Assembly (NCBI GenBank): GCA_949825025.1
Contig: OX463782.1
Span: 4,351,501 to 4,415,500, forward strand
Length of the DNA stretch: 64,000 nucleotides
DNA from: Siphlonurus alternatus
Lineage: Eukaryota; Arthropoda; Insecta; Ephemeroptera; Siphlonuridae
Reading direction: 5' to 3'
Made by a program: the position numbers and the translations under genes. The notes under the pieces are model-generated. The model saw only the letters and a program-made list of their open reading frames with translations. It was not told the origin of the DNA and ran no database searches. Shown here piece by piece: positions 36,690 through 47,479 of this stretch. Positions within the stretch are counted from its first letter, which is position 1. Each line of letters starts with the position of its first letter.

Positions 36690-39340
36690 ATGCCAATGAC
36701 CCTGTACTGTGTGGATGGAAGTCCTCCGTGCCGCGCGGTGTACCTTTGTCTGGAGGCCCTCGGACTGAAGCCTGAGAGGAAGGTCATCAACCTGTTCGCC
36801 AAAGAACAGAAGTCTCCGGAGTTCGCCAAGGTCGGTTATATAAAAAACAAGGATGGATATACCATAATGTATGCCCATCTTTCTCTTCCCAAGCACATTA
36901 AACTACCCTTACCCCTCTTTCTTCCAGAGTTTATCGTATTATCTGTCTTTTAGTACATTATATTTTATTTCCTTTCCTTAATTAAAATAACGGTATTGCT
37001 AAAAATTTTTTTTTTTTATTCTTACATGAATCATTAAAATGGGTTATATATTTTTTAACATACAAGGATTCGTTTTTCATTCATTCCCTAGTTGAAAAAT
37101 TATACGTCTTCAACTCATGCTCTACACGTCTATACCTCATCTTAATTCGTTTTTATACCTCAAAAACATATTTCATTTTTTTCTCGCTCAAGTGAGAATG
37201 AAACGGAGATATTTTTTAACTGCTCAATAAGAGGAAAGAAGACGTAATCTCGTCTTTTGAAGTCTTTTACCTTGAAAATGGTGCAAATTAGACGAGCAGA
37301 AACGACAAAAGTGAATAAAAGATGAAATTTATTTCAACTCGGGTTGCGTATATTATAATTATGCTATGTTACGTTGTGCTGATGGGAAACTTACAAGAGT
37401 TTTTATGCGTAATATACTAAATATTATTTAAAAAAGGTGCATATAAATTTTGTATTTTATTATTGCAGATAAACCCCCTGCAAAAAATTCCTGCAATAGA
37501 CGACAATGGATTTTTCATCTCAGACAGGTTGGTTCTTAAAATTTTTGTAAAAAAAAAAAAAAAAAAAAAATTACTTTATTATTTCTGAATATAAATGCAG
37601 ACTGCAGACATATATCTTACATTATTTTGTGCTAGTTGAGGCTATTTACCATCTTATATTAGGTACTGATTTAAAATTAATTGTACTTAAAGCCACGCCA
37701 TCTGTGCGTACCTGGTGTCCAAGTACGGGAAGAACGACTCCCTCTACCCCAAGGACTTGCAGAAGAGAGCCGTCGTGGACCAGAGACTGCACTTCGACTC
37801 TGGAGTTCTCTTCACTAGACTTGTAGACATCATTGTAAGTCGATAATTATATGGCGGTGATGAATAAATTTAATCATTCTCAGCAGTACAAGTCAATGGC
37901 TGGTGCATAGTTGATAGATATTTAGTAAAATATTAATTGGTTAAATAATGTGGCCACCTCAAATATAGAAAAATGTGAACAATATATTACAAGTTCGTAT
38001 CAAAAAAATAAAAATAAAATTCCTTGTGAATTTTGCAAACAAAGCTAAAAATATTTTTACCGGCTGATATGCCTGCAAATCTGGAGAAAAGTAATTATTT
38101 GATCCTAGTTCCACCCTTAATTAAGGTTAAATTTCAATAAATAGTACTAGCCTTTTGATTCTAATAAACCTTGCAGGGGTCTTTATACTCTCCATTAATT
38201 ACCATATGTCAATTAAGGCATTAAAACTCATTTATTTTTTGGTTCAATCTTCTAGTTAAAGATTTTACTCTCAATTGCAAAACAGCGATGTCAATTTTAA
38301 AAAAAAAAATCATTTTAGGGCCCACTCCTTTTCATGAAAAGCAAGGAGATCCCCGAGGAGAAACGTCAGAAGGTGTTTGAGGCTTACGATTTGATGGAGA
38401 ATTTCCTCGAGGGACACGACTACATTGCCGGAGACAACTTCACCATCGCGGACTTCTGCTGCGTCGCTACCGTGTCCACACTTGTGGTGAGTGTAGCTTT
38501 TTAAATGTAAAAATATCACTTCTCGAGTCCAGGCTTTGATTATAATTTTCATGGTTATCTATAAAGTTAATGCAGAGTAGAGTAACTTTAGAGATATATC
38601 ACAAAAATTTCAAAACAAAAGTTACTCAAGATCGCATCGGTTTATGACCTTTGTTGCGATGTAAAGCAAACACTGATTTTTTTTTTCCGATGTGAAGCGA
38701 TTTGCAAGCAATCCAGGTGAATCACTGCATGGCTCACCATATTTTTTGTCATGTTTTGCAATTGCAAAATATTGGCTATATATATAACTAAGATGGTCAT
38801 AAAGTTTTAGGCAAGTCATGCCCAAAATTAATGTCACAACGCTGTAAAGCGTCACCTTTAGTTGAAAAATTAAGCCTTTAACTCATCCTTTTACACGTCT
38901 AAACATAATCTTATAACATTTTTTTTTACCTTAAAAATTATAAAAACATCTTATTTTCTCCTCGCTCAAGGTGAGGATAAAATGGAGATAATATTTCTAA
39001 CAATTTATACTAAATATAAGAGGAAAGAAAACGTAATATCGTCTTTTTCCCTCTTTTTTTTTCTCTAAAATAGTGTAAAAATAGGAGAGAGGGAATTAAA
39101 ATGGGAGGAGAGAGATTAATAGAGAATATAAGATGAAATTTATTTCAACTCAATACTGTTATCGAAACTCGTATCAAATTTGCTGAAATCTTCCAGGAAG
39201 CCGTTCGCTGCCCACCAGACAACTACCCTCGTGTGAAGGCGTGGCTGCAACGTTGCAAGGACACCCTGCCAGGGTACAAGGACGCCCAGGACGAAGGACT
39301 GACCAGAATCAAGGGAGCTGTTGATGCCGAACTGAATTAA
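36690..39340 (+). CDS. GST-E: delta/epsilon GST with altered glutathione site
   Basis: Exons 36690-36830, 37469-37527, 37693-37834, 38319-38486, 39197-39340 give 217 residues and a full open frame. Ser11 (GSPPCRAV), cis-Pro55 and DSHAI are present. Exon 2 differs from all paralogues: NPLQKIPAI replaces NPQHTIPTL, so the glutathione-contacting His52 is Gln, and the Trp before DSHAI is Ser. The C-terminal domain keeps TIAD. Exon 4 ([23 protein letters not shown]) and the tail (IKGAVDAEL) are shared with GST-F, marking the two as sisters. The protein is intact, so changed or reduced catalysis is more likely than a pseudogene. Two CCTAGTTGAAA MITEs sit in introns 1 and 4. AATAAA near 39408. Confidence 0.9.
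37086..37343 (+). mobile_element. CCTAGTTGAAA-type MITE in GST-E intron 1
   Basis: A complete copy from CCCTAGTTGAAAAATTATACG to ATTTATTTCAACTCGGG, with the CTCGCTCAAGTGAGAATGAAA and GAAAATGGTGCAAATTAG landmarks. Confidence 0.8.
38865..39150 (+). mobile_element. CCTAGTTGAAA-type MITE in GST-E intron 4
   Basis: From CCTTTAGTTGAAAAATTAAG to ATTTATTTCAACTC, with TCCTCGCTCAAGGTGAGGAT inside. It ends about 45 bp before the exon 5 acceptor (39196), the same relation to a downstream exon as in the protease gene. Confidence 0.75.
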
Positions 39341-39513
39341 TAAACGGCAACTCCTTGTAGAAAATCGGAGTATACATGCAGCACTTGAAGTGTTGTATTT
39401 TAACTATAATAAATGAAATAAATTGAATACATTATATGGCTTATTAAATTGTTACTTTATTTTTAACTTCTTAAAATTAATGAAATACAATTTATGTATA
39501 TTTTTAATATACA

Positions 39514-40016
39514 TAAGGGTAAGGTAACACGCTTAATTTTAAAAGAATTCCCACACATAAAAATTATAAAACATATCACAAAATGTTTTCTTTACACCCC
39601 CTATTTTTTTTTTGTCATATTTTAAATACATCAATCAAGATTACATTCCGTAACCTTATCGATTGAAAAATACATAAGTAATTATTTCTTCAATATTTTA
39701 GTTATGATTTTAATCAAAACATTTTATTTTTATTTTTATAAATAACATTTTTTTTTTTAATTGAACAAAAATTTTGCAAGAAAAACATCATGCTGGTATC
39801 TAAAATATCAGGATACAAATTCGATCTAGTTTTTTTAGTTATGAATTTTTAAATCAGCCAACTTAAAACTTATAACTCGAAAACTAGATCAAATTTGTAT
39901 ACCTGATATTTTTGCTATATATTATACTGATAGGGTATGTAGAGGAAATCATCTTAAGATATGTTTCATAATTTTCATATTTATTTTTAACACAGGGCGT
40001 TATCTTACACTTAACC
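39514..40016. mobile_element. long inverted-repeat element (TAAGGGTAAGGTAAC family)
   Basis: Ends TAAGGGTAAGGTAACACGC and GGGCGTTATCTTACACTTAA. In the middle, TATCTAAAATATCAGGATAC and GATACAAATTCGATCTAG are matched by inverted CTAGATCAAATTTGTATACCTGATA. A half-copy is at 42850-43030 and a cleaner relative at 41450-41844. Confidence 0.65.
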
Positions 40017-40930
40017 TTAATTTGTTTTGATATTTTAGTCAGATTTTTCAGTAAAGTGAAACCCTTGCTGTATATTATGAATCTTTTCCTTTTACCATGC
40101 TGAACAAATTGCCTGACCTCACGGCGAAAATAAGCTAGCAAAAGATGGAGAGTGGTGGGTTGTGATATTATATATTATGCTCTTTGCCGTAATGAAGCAT
40201 GTTAAACACTCAATCATATAATCGATTCTTACGTTATTCATTTATTAAAAAAAGAAGAAAAAAAAAAGAAAAAGAGAGCATTAAAATTAAACTAAATAAT
40301 CTAACTTAACTTAAGTAATAAATTAAAGTAGCAAAAATTCAAAATAATGTTTCTATATAGTAACAATTAAACGTGTATATGTATAATGTTAAGTCATTGG
40401 AATGATTAATAATCTTGCCACTTAAATTGCATCTTGCATTTTTACGTTTGAAAAAAATAATGAGTAATAAAATATAAATTTTAATTTATATTAAGATATT
40501 TTTTAATCATATAAACTATAAAACCAATTAGATAATATTTTTATAAGTAAAATTAGAAAGAAAAAAAAAAAAAGATAATAAATTTCTATAGTTATTTTAA
40601 ATTTGTCACAATTATAAAAGACTTGTCATATAGCGTAATAAAGTTATTGAAAAAGTTGAATTCCGTTTTCACTATATATGGTCTGAACATTAAAGCATTT
40701 AAAACTCAATGAATATCCGCCTCATAATCACGTGTACATAGCATTTTGATATATTATAAAATGATTATTAGGATACGTTGAGAAAATTCTGTTAAAATAT
40801 TTAGTGAAATGTTTACTTTTAAAATATAATAGTCTTTTTGAAACTCGTCAAAAATGCGCATAGTCATGATGATGATTATTAGTTCCATCTTTGTTTGTAA
40901 ACCTTGAACTGTTGTGTAACACCTCTTGTA
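40017..40930. other. GST-E to GST-F spacer, no gene seen
   Basis: AT-rich with A-rich low-complexity runs (40250-40275, 40560-40575). A CCTGACCTCACGGCGAAAA motif near 40110 resembles the short repeat noted near 432. Confidence 0.45.
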
Positions 40931-40936
40931 GCGCTC

Positions 40937-41004
40937 TCACTCGTCCGCCGCTAGCCGATACAACACGACGTGAGAGACGCTACATCTAGCATCAGTCTAA
41001 CAAG
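40937..41004 (+). promoter_or_regulatory. GST-F leader exon (candidate)
   Basis: CTCTCACTCGTCCGCCGC resembles the GST-A, -C and -E leaders, and CAGTCTAACAAG|GTGTGT is a good donor at 41004/41005. The next coding exon is entered near 43973 after about 3 kb that is full of repeats. Confidence 0.4.
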
Positions 41005-41120
41005 GTGTGTATACTTTACCTTTATTGACTCTTATCTTCAAAATTATTCAAAGGTAATTTGATTGTTTATTACTAAATTTGATAACTCAATTTGCTGCAG
41101 TTTAAAATTTTGAACAATAG

Positions 41121-41239
41121 TTCTGTTCGTAAATATAACACAATCAGAACAATTTTTATTGATGAACCTTTTATGTTCCATGTACATAAGGTTCATCAAT
41201 AAAAATATTTTTTTTCTGATTGTGTATTTACAAACAGCT
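41121..41239. mobile_element. CTGTTCGTAAATA-type palindromic MITE
   Basis: About 119 bp forming a near-complete palindrome: TTCTGTTCGTAAATATAACAC to ATTTACAAACAG, with TTTTTATTGATGAACCTT and AAGGTTCATCAATAAAAA in the middle. It is the intact form of the element at 4941-5198. Confidence 0.8.
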
Positions 41240-41449
41240 AAATCAGCTAAAGTAAATAAATTTATGTAAAAAAATGCTATATATAATATAGCTGTCATGC
41301 AATTTAAAGATTCATTGTATCAGGTTACATAGTCCTGCATCCTGTAATGCAATTATACTGTCTATATTTTTGTATATTATAATATTTAAATTATTATAGT
41401 ACATAATCATTAAATTTTATTATAACTGTGACATTTTAATGCACTTTCA

Positions 41450-41844
41450 TTAAGGGTAAGATAACACGAACAATCGATTGTTTGTAGTCCCATTTGATTA
41501 ACATGTAAACCTTAGCAACCTCATAATGATTCTGAATTTTTTTTTAGAGACAGTTCTTGGCATTAAAAAATTGTGGAGAAAATTTCAAAACAATCGGACG
41601 ATCCAATTATTTTAAATTAATTTTTTAGTTTCGGTCTCCATGGGAAAGCCCTATACTAAAAATTCAAAAAATTCATTTAAAAAAATTGGATCGTCCGATT
41701 GTTTTGAAATTTTCTCCATATTTTTTTAATGCCAAGAACTGTCTCTCAAAAAGAAAAATCAGAATCATTATGAGGTTGCTAAGGTTTACATGTTAATCAA
41801 ATGGGACTACCAACAATCGATTGTTCGTGTTATCTTACCCTTAA
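41450..41844. mobile_element. 395-bp fold-back element with about 175-bp arms
   Basis: Starts TTAAGGGTAAGATAACACG and ends with its exact inverse. The two arms stay almost identical inward through GGTAGTCCCATTTGATTAAC, CCTCATAATGATTCTGA, AGACAGTTCTTGGCATTAA and AATCGGACGATCCAAT, leaving a loop of a few tens of bases near 41640-41660. No coding potential is seen. Confidence 0.9.
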
Positions 41845-42085
41845 CAATTTTTTTTGTAAAAATTATTCATGTGTTTTATTATATAGCTAGTTCAATGGTT
41901 TTATTTCATTATAAATTTAGACATTATAGCGTACTGCATGCAGTATATTATAATTATATAATCTATATAACTGTTGATGAAATGATTAGATTGGCTGAAA
42001 AGATTCAGATAAACACCAATATAATATAAAAATTAATGATTTTGTTTTATTATTTATAACAAATTTGCCATGGTACATACACACA

Positions 42086-42228
42086 ACATATCGCCTTGAA
42101 AAATTTCGCATTTGCAGCCTTAATTGTTAATCACCAATAAAGTGTGTTATTCTCATGGGGCATGGATGGCAGCATGGTGATTAACAAGGCCGGAAAGGAA
42201 AATTTTAAGACGTCTCTTAACGATGACT
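42086..42228. mobile_element. GAGGCGA palindromic MITE in the GST-F leader intron
   Basis: CATATCGCCTTGAAAAATTTCGC at the left, GGAAAATTTTAAGACG at the right, with TTAATCACCA and TGGTGATTAACAAGGC inside. Confidence 0.55.
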
Positions 42229-42849
42229 AAAAATTGTTGTAAATGTTTTATTGTCATGCAATCACTGAGCGTTTTTTTTTTTTTTTTTTTAAGACATTTT
42301 ATATTTTTTTATTTATATATAAAACTCGAAATGTAAAATGCACACTCATGCTATTTTGAGATATTATAATAACACAAAATAGCTTTCTGCTACTTAAAAG
42401 AAAGATCAAATGTGCCACAATTTCACACAAAAAATTCATCAGAATTTTGAAAGTATCTCTCTATAAATAACGCTGATAACAAATATTTGTTTAAACAGCA
42501 GAAAGCAATCAAGAGGCTGATATCATATAAGTAAACAAATGAGATATAACTTTGCAACGGAAAGAATCAAGGACATTAAATTTATATTATAGACACCAAA
42601 CAAAATAAATGACATTTCAACACAGTCGTTCGATCGTGTTTAAATAATTTATTTGCACGCACACACTATTATAATGATTAATTGTCGTCATGCGGCTTCA
42701 GCTTCCATATTAAAAGTTGGAATAAATATTGATTTTTCATAAATCTATAAAGTAAAACATCGGTTCTTAATAAAATTATGTTACCTACAGTTATAAAATA
42801 TGACGAGAAATTCAATTAATCAATTTAATTAACACCATACAGGTAGCTT

Positions 42850-43150
42850 TTAAGGGTAAGGTAACGCCACCAATGTTAAAAAAAATCCCTCTCACAAAAA
42901 TTCTGAAAAAAATTTAAAATGTTCTCCTCTACACCCCCTATCAGTAGCTAAAATATCAGGTATACAAATACGATCTAGTTTTTGAGTTATGAATTTTTAA
43001 AGTTGACCAATTTAACATGGAAGTTTCATTTCTCCCGATTATAGGATAGTGCCGCCCGTGACGTCATAAAATAGACTTTCAATAATTTTTTAAAAATAGT
43101 TCTTGGTCTCAGAAAAATCTGAAAAAATTCACAGTACCACATTTTTTCCC
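42850..43150. mobile_element. two half-elements joined end to end
   Basis: 42850-43030 is the left half of the 39514-type element (TAAGGGTAAGGTAACGCC, then ATATCAGGTATACAAATACGATC). From about 43070 the sequence switches to the right half of the fold-back family (CTTTCAATAATTTTTTAAAAATAGTTC, TCTGAAAAAATTCACAGTACC). Confidence 0.55.
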
Positions 43151-43431
43151 CTTCTTTTGATTAAGCTACTAAAATTTTCACATTCTAATATCTCATTCTA
43201 CATTTATTTAGCTAAAAGTTCCGTTTTCAAAAAATAAAAAAATATGCATTTCAATGAATACTTGTCTTGTTTTTACGGTGCAAAATGTAAAATTGACTTA
43301 TGGGCACTAAAAGTGCTATCTTTAAATTTTAAATATTTGGATTTATTATTATTAATTATAATATAATTAAAACATAGAAACTAGATTAAGTTAAAAAGAA
43401 TTTTCAGAGTAGCTAAAAGCTCAATTCTGAA

Positions 43432-43604
<173 letters not shown>

Positions 43605-43701
43605 ATAAATTGTGTAGCTCAAAAAGGTTTGTTTCTTTATATAATATAATTATAAATGAATTAGATCTTTGAGACTCCTATATATCTTTAAATATTATAT
43701 C

Positions 43702-43815
43702 GACCATCCTGACTGAGATTTCCATTGTTCCTTCAGTCACATCCAGGCGAATACTGGGATGTATTGCGCAGACCATAGCCGCCCCAGTTTGGAAAGGACC
43801 CGCAAAATCATAAGC
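43702..43815 (+). repeat. SINE-like repeat (CCTGACTGAG family), fragment
   Basis: Starts GACCATCCTGACTGAGATTTCC, then CCTTCAGTCACATCCAGGCGAATACTGGGA and AGACCATAGCCGCC. It lies about 160 bp upstream of GST-F exon 1. Confidence 0.5.
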
Positions 43816-43983
43816 ATGCACTGTTTATAGGCGGATCCATGATTACACTTTCGTTATTAAATTTAACATGCCGGCTGCTTATACAACAAGGCTCATTTGA
43901 CAGAAAAAAAAATGTGCTCTATAGGCGACAACGACAACGAATATTTATCGCCTTATTTCATATTTCCTCTAGAGTCCACCAAG

Positions 43984-46094
43984 ATGCCGATGACCCTTTA
44001 TTGTCTGGACGGCAGTCCGCCTAACCGCGCGGTGTACCTTTGTCTGGAGGCCCTCGGACTGAAGCCTGAGAGAAAGGTCATCAACCTGTTCGCCAAAGAA
44101 CAGATGTCTCCGGAGTTCACCAAGGTCGGTTAATTTCCTGTACAATGATCGACGTATTTTTAAATTGAGATTTGATCGACGAAATTGTAATTGAAATATT
44201 TTATTACAGATAAACCCTCAGCACTCCATTCCTACGATTGATGATGACGGCTTTTACATCTGGGACAGGTCAGTGGATATTTGGGGGGAAAGGGGGATTA
44301 AATAAAATATATTGTATAAAATATGATAGAAATAATTAGCGTTTAAATTTAATATTTCCAAAATACAATCGTGCATTTGGTTTTTATTTGAAATTTCAGC
44401 CATGTAATTTGTGCGTACCTGGTGTCCAAGTATGGGAAGGATGATTCCCTCTACCCCAAGGACTTGCAGAAGAGAGCCGTCGTGGACCAGAGACTGCACT
44501 TCGACTCTGGAATTCTCTTCCCCAGACTTCGAGACATCACCGTGAGTATACTGCGCATATTGCATAATATTATCGTCGAGACTCGCACCAACAAAAAGCT
44601 AGGGACGGGAACGATATCGCTCCCCAACAACATATATAACTCGCAAAAACATATATATTATATATACCCTCTCCTAGATCGCGCTTTCCTTTTAGCATTT
44701 AAAATTTAATTAACATTGGGATAGAGATAAAGGGGTACCTTTAACTTGTTCCGTTTCTCCAAATAATTTTCATGATAGCAGAAAAAAAGCTTAAGCGTCA
44801 CGGATTATAAAAAAAGAAAAAAAATGTTACCTGGAAGTTGTATGTCGAGTGACTATACTGTATATGTAATTGAAATCGTGTATACTGTCAGTACCTACCG
44901 TTTCCGCTGCGGTCTCTTTGTAAGATATTGTGCGGTAAATAAAAATATTTTAAAATTATATGTTATAGAGCTATATAATTAACATATTACACGTTAATTA
45001 ATAATTTTATGTAAAAAATTGAGATAAAATTATTGCATCTATATAGTCATATTTTATATAAAAAAATAATTAAATAAATAAAAACGACAGCAGTAAGAAT
45101 GAAGATGATTCGATCAACTTAATAACAATGTTTCGAAATATATAGAAAAAAATATATAGGATATATTTTTATTTTTTTTTTTTTAAAGCACTTCAAATTT
45201 CAGTTATTGAAATTTTAAAACGTAATTTATATAAAAACGTACAATTTTATAAAAATAAACATTACAGGAAATTAAAGAACATATTTTGCTTTCAGGCCCC
45301 GCTTTTGTTCATGAAGAGCAAGGAGATCCCCGAGGAGAAACGTCAGAAGGTGTTTGAGGCTTACGATTTGATGGAAAAGTTCCTCGAGGGACATGACTAC
45401 ATTGCCGGAGACAACTTCACCATTGCGGACTTCTGCTGCGTCGCTACCGTGTCCACACTTGTGGTGAGTGAAAATTAAATAAAAAAATAATTAAAATTTA
45501 ATTAAACATTAAATATTTGTATGAGATGCTTTGTTTTAATTTTAACCATCAATAGTTATAGTAAAAAAAAAATAAAAAAAAAAAAATATAATGAATAAAA
45601 AAAAATGAATGAATGAATGAATGAATGAATGAATGAATGAATGAATGAATGAATGAATGAATGAATGAATGAAAAGTATGTTTGAATTCTCTATTATTAA
45701 TGTATTATAAAATAATTTATCATAGATTAAATGTTGTACACTTGTCATCCTGGAAAGTTTCCTTGCAGTAGCTAGCCTTGTTAATCACCATGCTCCTTAA
45801 TAAGAATAATTAAAAGAGGACAAGATGGTTAACAAGACTGCAAGTGGGAAATTTTCCAAGGCGACGAGTGTGCTTATTTTTTCATTGTTACAAATTTTGC
45901 ACCTAATTCCATATCACTTTAATGAATTCTATTTTGACATTAATTTACAGGAGGCTCTTCGCTGCCCCGCGGACAACCACCCCCGTGTGAAAGCGTGGCT
46001 GCAGCGTTGCAAGGACACCCTGCCAGGGTACAAGGACGCCCAGGACAAAGGACTGGCCATGATCAAGGGTGCTGTTGATGCTGAACTGGGCTAA
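43984..46094 (+). CDS. GST-F: delta/epsilon-class glutathione S-transferase
   Basis: Exons 43984-44124, 44210-44268, 44400-44541, 45296-45463, 45951-46094 give 217 residues. All functional residues are standard: Ser11 in [15 protein letters not shown] (His52, Pro55), WDSH and TIAD. The start of exon 3 is diverged (CCATGTAATTTGTGCG, SHVIC) before the sequence rejoins the near-identical block shared by all copies, placing the left edge of that block inside the exon. Closest to GST-E in exons 1, 4 and 5. Last gene of the cluster; its AATAAA overlaps the stop region (about 46097), and the next gene, CFAP57, is convergent about 1.05 kb away. Confidence 0.94.
45605..45672. repeat. AATG microsatellite in GST-F intron 4
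   Basis: Seventeen AATG units after an A-rich run. Confidence 0.95.
45743..45872. mobile_element. GAGGCGA palindromic MITE in GST-F intron 4
   Basis: GTCATCCTGGAAAGTTTCCTTG at the left, GGGAAATTTTCCAAGGCGACGA at the right, with CTTGTTAATCACCATG in the left arm and GGTTAACAAGACTGCAAG in the right. Confidence 0.65.
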
Positions 46095-47143
46095 TAATAA
46101 AATGTTTGGCTCAGCAGGTTCATGAATGAAAAAAAAAAAAAAAAACACAATTCAATAAAAAAACAAAATTTAAGAATAAGAGAAGACACAAAAATATTAA
46201 AAGTAAAAATTTACGCACTAGATATTATATACAGTATGCACTCATATTGCTTTAAAAATTTATTAAAAGTCCTCTTTTTCACTTACGTAAAACAAGCACT
46301 ATATATCATGATATGTAATTTTGCATTTTTTTTTTAACTAAATTGATAAATGATTAATGATTTTATTATGTAGTTGCACGAGTGGTGTTATTGCAAGTTC
46401 ATAAAAAATATTACATAATTTTTTTCACTGCACATCACATTCTTGTGAATTATTGTAGGACAAGAATTGTAAAGGTTTCAATTAAATGTAAAAGCATTGA
46501 AAGAATAAAAAGACATTTAAAAAAAATCCTTGTAGGAAATGAATTAATCAAACCATACATCATATATTATGTGATTTACTGACAGTCTAAAAAAAAAATA
46601 AATAAATAAATACATTGAAGCCCCTTTAAAAAAAAATATATATAAAGAAAATTAGCATTTAATTTCCCATTATTTTTAATTTTATATTGTTCAAATATTT
46701 TAAATATGACAAATATATATCTTCCTATTTTTCCCGAGTCTCCATCCATTTTTCCATCTTTTTTTTTTTAATTATTTTTATGACGCAGAAAAAATAAAGT
46801 AGTTTTTGTGATTTATAAGAAACCTCAATTATCTATTTGATAGTCCGTTGTGCAATAAAGAGTGTGTGTAGAAGACAAAAGAGTATCATGATTTTCTGGA
46901 AGCAAGTGGAGTATGCAAGAATGGAGTGCTGTGGAGGTATATTTGTGAACAGTCGAGGTATTGATGCTGCTGGCTTACCCCGTAAGGAATATGATGTTAT
47001 GTTATATTATAATGGAATCAGAATTAAGAACTTACCATGAATATATTGTTTCACATAGTTTTATTCACCACAATTTTACAACACTTCAAGATAAATTATG
47101 AACACAAAATGACAAAAATAAACACAGTCTAATTATTTGACTA
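46095..47143. other. spacer between convergent GST-F and CFAP57
   Basis: AT-rich, no gene. AATAAA on the minus strand at 47060-47065 is a possible CFAP57 poly-A signal, about 80 bp past its stop. Short ORFs here show no family features. Confidence 0.5.
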
Positions 47144-47427
47144 CTAATCAACATTCTTGTTCACGTTATCCAAGTCTCCGTTTCCCTTCTCCCTCTCCAG
47201 CTCCTTCATCAACAATATGCACTCCTGCAACAGACAAAGAACATACCAGTTCTAAAAACACACTTTTTTGGAGCAAAACTTTCAGTTAGAACATATTTAT
47301 CGTGTTCAGCAGTATTAATTATACATAATTATTATTTAAATGTCTATAGTGGAATTTTATTTTATGTGTTACATTGATTTCTATATAAATATTTTTTTAT
47401 CAATTTAGTCAATTTACCTACACATTA

Positions 47428-47479
<52 letters not shown>

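Noticed and set aside
46837..47040. 67-codon forward ORF between GST-F and CFAP57
   Set aside because: AT-rich, no domain or promoter, and lies in the region of two convergent 3' ends.
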